Assembly: GCA_963759545.1 (NCBI GenBank)
Contig: CAVXAB010000017.1
Span: 490,040 to 554,039 of the forward strand
DNA length: 64,000 bases
Direction: 5' to 3'
From: Trebonia sp963759545
Lineage (GTDB): Bacteria > Actinomycetota > Actinomycetes > Streptosporangiales > Streptosporangiaceae
Shown: piece after piece, positions 59,797 through 64,000 of the stretch
Position numbering within the stretch: the stretch's first letter is position 1
Layout: each line of letters starts with the position of its first letter
Position numbers and translations under genes: made by a program
The notes under the pieces: generated by a model
What the model saw: the letters and a program-made list of their open reading frames with translations, nothing else
Databases searched by the model: none
What the model was told of the DNA's origin: nothing

Positions 59797-61518
59797 TTAC
59801 CTCGCGGGGAGGGCGCGGCGCAGGGATCCCGCGATCGCGGCCGCGGCGGCACCGGGGTCGGGCGCCTTGGTGATGGGGCGGCCGATCACCAGGAGGTCCG
59901 CGCCCGCCTTGAGCGCCTCCACCGGGGTGGCGACCCTGGCCTGGTCGTCGCTCGTGGCGCCCGCGAGGCGGATGCCTGGGGTGATCAGCAGGATGTCCTG
60001 GCCCACTTCGGCACGGACGGCCGCGACCTCCTGCGGGGAGCAGACAAGTCCGCGTGCGCCCGCCGAGACGGCAAGCGTCGCCATCCGACGGACCGCGTCG
60101 CTCACCGAGCCGTCCATGCCAAGCTCAACCAGGTCATCGTCGCCGATCGAGGTCAGCAGCGTGACCCCGGCGACGAGCGCGTCCGGTGCCGCCTCCACGG
60201 CCGCCTTGATCATGTCCGCGCCGCCCGCGGCGTGGACCGTGAGGATCTCCGGGCGCAACTTGGACACGGCGCGGGCGGCGCCCGCCACGGTGTTGGGGAT
60301 GTCGTGCAGCTTGAGGTCAAGGAAGACGTGCACGCCGCTCCCGCCGCGTACCGTCGCCACCACCGTGGGGCCGTACCGCAGGTAAAGCTCAAGGCCGATC
60401 TTGACGGTGGACACGTGCGGCGTGACGAGCGTCGCCCAGTGCGCCGCCACGTCGATGTCCGGCGCGTCGAGCGCGACGGCGACCGGCGCCAGCCGCCTGT
60501 CCGCCGCGGGCACGTCCATCCAGCGGACGGGCCCGCGGGAAGGCGTCTCTCCGGTTGTTGACTGCACGCCAGTCTCCTCTCTCGAAGGTTCTCTCAACTG
60601 TGCTCCGGACTTCCCCGCCTGGGTGGTCCCTTCCGATGATCTACCCGGTGAGTGATCCTCCTCGGGCGCCACCGCCGCCGCGGCGGCGGACACGGCCCTG
60701 GTGGCACGCTCGGTCAGCGCCGCCAGGCTGGCGCGCAGCGCGGCGCGCTCCTGCTGGCTGCCCGAGGCCTCGAACCGCGCGGTGAGCTCCTGCTGCTCCG
60801 TCTTGAGCTCCTGATGCGCCGCGGCCAGTTCCGCCAGCTCTGGCGGGATCGTGAAGGTTCTGACCTGCCGGTCGCCACCGCCCGTCGCCGCCGTCATCAG
60901 GCCGACGATCAGGGCGCCCAGGTCACGCACCAGGCCCGCGAGCTCCGCAAGCAGGTCGGAGAGGTCGGCGAGCTCACGCAGCTCCGCGGCGGAGCTCGCC
61001 GGCACGTCCGCGCGAGGCACGGAGCCAAAACGCGCCTCGATATCACGGCCGGCACCATTGTCCTGGTCGGCGTTCTCCCGGTCGGCGCGGTCCTTGTCGG
61101 CCGCCGCGTCCTTGTCAGCCTGTTCCCCGCCGCCCTCCTTGGCCTGGTCGACAAGCTCCCAGCCGGCTGAGTCGCGGCCCGCAAGATCGTGCCCGGCTGG
61201 ATCGCCGCCGATCCGCGCGTCGCCTGGCTCAAGCGAAGCCCGGGCCAGGAAGCGGGCAAGCGACGGTATCGCCCGCAGGGACTCGGGTCGCCTGAGCAGC
61301 GACGCGCGCCGCGGTGCCGCCTGCCGCGGACGCGGCACCCCGAGCGCGACGTCCTGCTCCGCTAGCCGGGCCTCCCCGCCCTGCTGCCCGTCCGGTTGAT
61401 TCGCGTCTTCCCGTGGGGCATGCTCCCTGGGAGTACGGGCCACCGGGGTCTGGGGTGTCCCAGGGGGGCACTGCGCTCCCCCGGGCGATGAATGCTCCTG
61501 GTCGCCATACCGCACCAT
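59797..61518 (-). CDS. pyrF: Orotidine 5'-phosphate decarboxylase with 333-residue N-terminal extension
   Basis: Residues 334-573 are a complete OMP decarboxylase: PVAVALDAPDIDVAAHWA, STVKIGLELYLRYGP, the catalytic Asp-Lys-Asp in FLDLKLHDIPNTVAGAA and the phosphate loop ITPGIRLAGAT. Residues 1-333 are extra: a Pro/Arg/Gln-rich start, an Asp-Lys-rich stretch near 135-165 (QADKDAAADKDRADRENADQ), and a helical coiled-coil-like part near 180-300 (ADLSDLLAELAGLVRDLGAL, AAHQELKTEQQELTARFEAS). ATG 61518 has GGGAG seven bases upstream and lies 22 bp after pyrD, so the long form is the expected product. MDVPAADRR at residue 334 could be a second start. Confidence 0.9.
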   Translation of the reverse strand: MVRYGDQEHSSPGGAQCPPGTPQTPVARTPREHAPREDANQPDGQQGGEARLAEQDVALGVPRPRQAAPRRASLLRRPESLRAIPSLARFLARASLEPGDARIGGDPAGHDLAGRDSAGWELVDQAKEGGGEQADKDAAADKDRADRENADQDNGAGRDIEARFGSVPRADVPASSAAELRELADLSDLLAELAGLVRDLGALIVGLMTAATGGGDRQVRTFTIPPELAELAAAHQELKTEQQELTARFEASGSQQERAALRASLAALTERATRAVSAAAAAVAPEEDHSPGRSSEGTTQAGKSGAQLREPSREETGVQSTTGETPSRGPVRWMDVPAADRRLAPVAVALDAPDIDVAAHWATLVTPHVSTVKIGLELYLRYGPTVVATVRGGSGVHVFLDLKLHDIPNTVAGAARAVSKLRPEILTVHAAGGADMIKAAVEAAPDALVAGVTLLTSIGDDDLVELGMDGSVSDAVRRMATLAVSAGARGLVCSPQEVAAVRAEVGQDILLITPGIRLAGATSDDQARVATPVEALKAGADLLVIGRPITKAPDPGAAAAAIAGSLRRALPAR

Positions 61519-61540
61519 GACTGCTCCCGCTAGTGCTTCG

Positions 61541-62500
61541 CTACCCCCAAGTATGACGCTCCGTGGCGTAGGCGGCCGTCTGGTGGGCCCGCCCGATGAC
61601 GTCGGATACCCGGTCGACCCCGCGCGCCGTCAGCTCCTCCTCAAGCTCGCGCTGGATCCTGGAGCAGGCGGAGGGGTCGTGGAAGAGCACCGTGCCGACG
61701 GCCACCATAGACGCGCCCGCGAGCAGGAACTCCAGGGCGTCACGCCCCGTCCGCACGCCGCCACAGCCGATGATGGGCACGTCGGGTAGCGCCTCGCGGA
61801 CCATCCAGACGCAGCGCACGGCGATCGGCCTGACGGCGGGCCCGGACAAGCCGCCGGCCAGGCCAGCAAGCGCGGGCTTGAAGGTCACCGGGTCGATCAC
61901 CATCCCGGGCAGCGTGTTGATCATCGACAGCCCGTCGGCGCCCGCGGCCACGCACGCGCGGGCCACCGAGACGATGTCGGTGACCTCGGGTGACAGCTTG
62001 GCGAAGACCGGGATGTCATAGCGGGCGCTCCCCCGCACGGCGGCCACGACGGCGCCTGCCGACGCGGCGTCGAGCGCGAACGGCCGGCCCGCCGTCGCCG
62101 CGTCCGGGCAGCCGAGGTTCACCTCGAGGGCGGTAACCCCGGCGGAGTCAGACAGCCTGGAGGCGATCTCGCCGTACTCGCGGGCGGTATGCCCCGCGAC
62201 GCTCACGAAGGCCCGTGCGCCGCGCGAGAGCAGCCAGGGCAGGTCGCGCTGCAGGAACCCGTCGAGCCCAGGTCCCTGCAACCCCACCGACGACAGCAGG
62301 CCGCTCGGCGTCTCCGCCATGCGCGGAGACGGGTTTCCCGCCTTGGGCTCAAGCGTCACCGACTTGGTGATCACCGCACCGAGCCTGGCGACGTCGGTGA
62401 ACTGCGCCAGTTCCCGCCCGCTGCCAGCGCACCCGGAAGCGGTGAGGATGGGGCTAGGGAGGTCCAGGTGGCCAATCCGCGTCCGCAAGTCAGCGGGCAT
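61541..62500 (-). CDS. pyrD: Dihydroorotate dehydrogenase, class 1B catalytic subunit
   Basis: Oxidises dihydroorotate using FMN. It has 319 residues with LPSPILTASGCAGSG, ITKSVTLEPKAGNPSPRM, LEVNLGCPD, VFAKLSPEV, MINTLPGMVID and GCGGVRTGRDALEFLLAGA (FMN phosphate). ATG 62500 follows GGAGGAGAGGG. Together with pyrK upstream it forms the NAD-dependent class 1B enzyme rather than the membrane-bound quinone type used by mycobacteria. Confidence 0.93.
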   Translation of the reverse strand: MPADLRTRIGHLDLPSPILTASGCAGSGRELAQFTDVARLGAVITKSVTLEPKAGNPSPRMAETPSGLLSSVGLQGPGLDGFLQRDLPWLLSRGARAFVSVAGHTAREYGEIASRLSDSAGVTALEVNLGCPDAATAGRPFALDAASAGAVVAAVRGSARYDIPVFAKLSPEVTDIVSVARACVAAGADGLSMINTLPGMVIDPVTFKPALAGLAGGLSGPAVRPIAVRCVWMVREALPDVPIIGCGGVRTGRDALEFLLAGASMVAVGTVLFHDPSACSRIQRELEEELTARGVDRVSDVIGRAHQTAAYATERHTWG

Positions 62501-62586
62501 CGCCCTCTCCTCCCGCGTCAAAGGCGTGATCGTGAAAGATCCGCAGCCTATTCGATGCTTTTTCTTCGTGATCACGGGCCGGGGGG

Positions 62587-63558
62587 CTAGCCGGCATTCG
62601 AGCGGCCTCCCCTGATCGTGTCGATCGCGGGCATCGCGCTCGTCGCGGGTGCCCCCGTGCCGGAAGAGGCGGCGCCAGGCCTCGGCTTCCAGCCGGGGGC
62701 GCCAAGGGCGTCGAAGGGGATCGTGCCCACGTCGTCCCAGCGGACGAGGTCGCCGCGGAACACCGGGCCCTCCACGCACGCGCGGACCATGCGGGTGACC
62801 CCGTCGTTGCCGACGGCGGGCAGCACGCAGCCCATGCACAGCCCGGTGCCGCACGTCATCGGCGGCTCAGACACGAGGGCCTGGACCGGGATGCCGTACC
62901 GGCCGGCGAGCGCGCACACCGACCTGAGCACCGTCACGGGCGCCGACGCGTAGATCACGTCGGTGCGCGCCTGCTGCACGACGGTCGGCAGCATGTCCAC
63001 GACCGAGCCGCGTGATCCCAGGGAGCCGTCGGCGGTGGCGATGACCGCCGAGCGCCCGGTCCTGCGGGCGGTGAGTGCGCCGAAGACCCGGTCGGCGCTC
63101 TCCGCGCCGAGCAGGTAATCGGCGTGCGAGCCGCGCTCGGCCAGTCGTGAGGCCAGCGCGAACAGCGGCGCGGCGCCCGGGCCGACGCCGAGAAGCATGC
63201 ACGAGGCCGGGTCGCGCGGCACGGGGAACGGGCGGCCGAGTGGACCGACCACGTCAAGGACGTCACGCGAGCGGCAGTCCGCCAGCCACTGTGCGCCTGG
63301 CTCGCGGGGCAGGAACACGAACTCCACGGTGCCGCCGTGGTCGGGCCGCACGTCGTGGATGGAAAACGAGCGCCGCCCGAGCATGCCTGACTGCGGCCCG
63401 CCGACCGCGATCGCGATGAACTGGCCGGGCTTGAACCTGGTGGCGATCGCCGGGGCGACCACGGTCATGGCCACGTACGCGTCGACGCGGCGCACCGTGA
63501 GCACCGTTCCGCGCACCTGAACCGGCGCCGCACCGCTCTCCCGGTCGTTCCCTGCCAT
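62587..63558 (-). CDS. pyrK: Dihydroorotate dehydrogenase electron-transfer subunit
   Basis: Carries FAD and a 2Fe-2S cluster and passes electrons from PyrD to NAD. It has 323 residues with the FAD motif LGRRSFSIHDV, the NAD-binding LLGVGPGAAPLFALA, and the cluster Cys in MTCGTGLCMGCVLP and VRACVEGPVF. The last 45 residues are Pro/Gly/Ala-rich and not conserved. It lies between carB and pyrD. Confidence 0.93.
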   Translation of the reverse strand: MAGNDRESGAAPVQVRGTVLTVRRVDAYVAMTVVAPAIATRFKPGQFIAIAVGGPQSGMLGRRSFSIHDVRPDHGGTVEFVFLPREPGAQWLADCRSRDVLDVVGPLGRPFPVPRDPASCMLLGVGPGAAPLFALASRLAERGSHADYLLGAESADRVFGALTARRTGRSAVIATADGSLGSRGSVVDMLPTVVQQARTDVIYASAPVTVLRSVCALAGRYGIPVQALVSEPPMTCGTGLCMGCVLPAVGNDGVTRMVRACVEGPVFRGDLVRWDDVGTIPFDALGAPGWKPRPGAASSGTGAPATSAMPAIDTIRGGRSNAG

Positions 63559-63588
63559 TCAGCCGCCGTCCAGTCCCCTGAGTCCTGT

Positions 63589-63618
63589 CCGATATCCCGA
63601 AATTTCCGGGAATATCGG
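63589..63618. terminator. Stem-loop between carB and pyrK
   Basis: CCGATATCCCG pairs with CGGGAATATCGG with a one-base bulge and a 7-nt loop, in the 158-bp gap after carB. A nearby CGCCCGACATTT string matches the arm of the terminator at 4647. It may reduce transcription into pyrK. Confidence 0.4.
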
Positions 63619-63716
63619 GGCGTGCTAGCGCCCGACATTTCCCGGAAGCTCCGTCACCGCTCCGGCCTTTCCGCCGTCACCTGCCGTATGAGTTAACCAC
63701 GCGCCCGCCGCAAGAG

Positions 63717-64000
63717 TTAACCGCGCAGCGCGGCGGCGTGCTCCTGCAGGGAGCGGACGCCGATCTCGCCGCGGATAGTGGCCTCGATGCCCTGCACCGC
63801 GGCCGCGAGGCCGGCCACGGTGGTCACGCAGGGCACGCCCCGCCTGACCGCCGCCGTCCTGATCTCGTAGCCGTCAAGCCGGACCGCCGCCGAGGCCGTG
63901 GAAACGGCACCGAAGGGCGTGTTCACGATTAGGTCTACCTCACCGTCCAGGATGCGGGTGACCACGTCCGGCTCGCCGCCGGGGCCCGCGCCGTCGCTGT
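63717..64000 (-). CDS. carB: Carbamoyl-phosphate synthase large subunit, C-terminal end (partial)
   Basis: The last 94 residues of CarB, with the start off the window. The visible part is the MGS-like allosteric domain: DVVTRILDGEVDLIVNTPFG, VRLDGYEIRTAAVRRGVPCV and TTVAGLAAAVQGIEA. In the full enzyme this domain binds UMP and similar regulators. It heads the carB-pyrK-pyrD-pyrF line. Confidence 0.92.
   Translation of the reverse strand, partial: SDGAGPGGEPDVVTRILDGEVDLIVNTPFGAVSTASAAVRLDGYEIRTAAVRRGVPCVTTVAGLAAAVQGIEATIRGEIGVRSLQEHAAALRG

Noticed and set aside
1..64000. tRNA or rRNA genes
   Set aside because: No cloverleaf with GGTTCGA-type T-arm and CCA-side stem, and no rRNA core sequence, was found in the gene-free intervals.

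Overview
This window is chromosomal DNA of a high-GC actinomycete. The evidence is the conserved gene order (carB-pyrK-pyrD-pyrF-mihF-gmk-rpoZ-coaBC-metK-priA-def-fmt-rsmB, and separately aroC-aroK-aroB-aroQ with pepQ-efp-nusB), actinobacterial families (mIHF, DUF3040, DUF397, DUF2786, DUF574-type methyltransferases, F420-type luciferase-like enzymes), frequent GTG/TTG starts, and two DasR-type dre operators. A species name cannot be read from the sequence. No rRNA, tRNA, CRISPR array, prophage or transposase gene was seen.

Layout. 1-4.7 kb: the 3' end of a transglutaminase-like gene, a DUF3040 protein, a methyltransferase-dinB pair and a membrane protein. 4.7-6.9 kb: pepQ-efp-nusB. 6.9-12.8 kb: an interposed block with three tandem methyltransferase paralogues, an F420-dependent oxidoreductase, and a phosphofructokinase behind two dre sites. 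12.8-17.7 kb: aroC-aroK-aroB-aroQ followed by a fused aroK-aroB paralogue. 18-25.9 kb: accessory genes (SseB-like, a large Gln/Ala/Pro-rich protein, a broken aldose epimerase, a MobA-like nucleotidyltransferase, LysE, XdhC). 26-30.7 kb: an FMN-riboswitch riboflavin operon (ribE-ribBA-ribH) ending in hisG, which is fused to a Nudix domain where hisE would be expected. 30.8-34.8 kb: sthA, a broken lipoprotein gene, a HAD hydrolase and a structured gene-free stretch. 34.9-38.3 kb: two tandem membrane-anchored sigma factors. 38-48 kb: rpe and accessory genes (aldo/keto reductase, MerR, ABC exporter with two-component system, ArsR with a dehydratase). 48-64 kb: the backbone rsmB-fmt-def-priA, metK, coaBC-rpoZ-gmk-mihF and pyrF-pyrD-pyrK-carB, all on the minus strand.

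How the genes work together. The backbone supplies pyrimidines, shikimate-pathway intermediates, riboflavin, the first step of histidine synthesis, coenzyme A, SAM, formyl-Met handling and nucleoid or replication-restart functions. The most unusual points are the HisG-Nudix polypeptide in place of hisE, a PyrF with a 333-residue N-terminal extension, an extra shikimate kinase/sugar-phosphate-cyclase fusion with an altered metal site, tandem one-piece sigma/anti-sigma/external-domain proteins, dre sites before phosphofructokinase, and several families of dispersed short repeats.

Caution. At least five genes carry single-base frameshifts, including conserved rsmB. Either this is a genome with several fresh pseudogenes or the sequence has indel errors. 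Claims that rest on one continuous reading frame (HisG-Nudix, the Rpe tail) should be read with that in mind.
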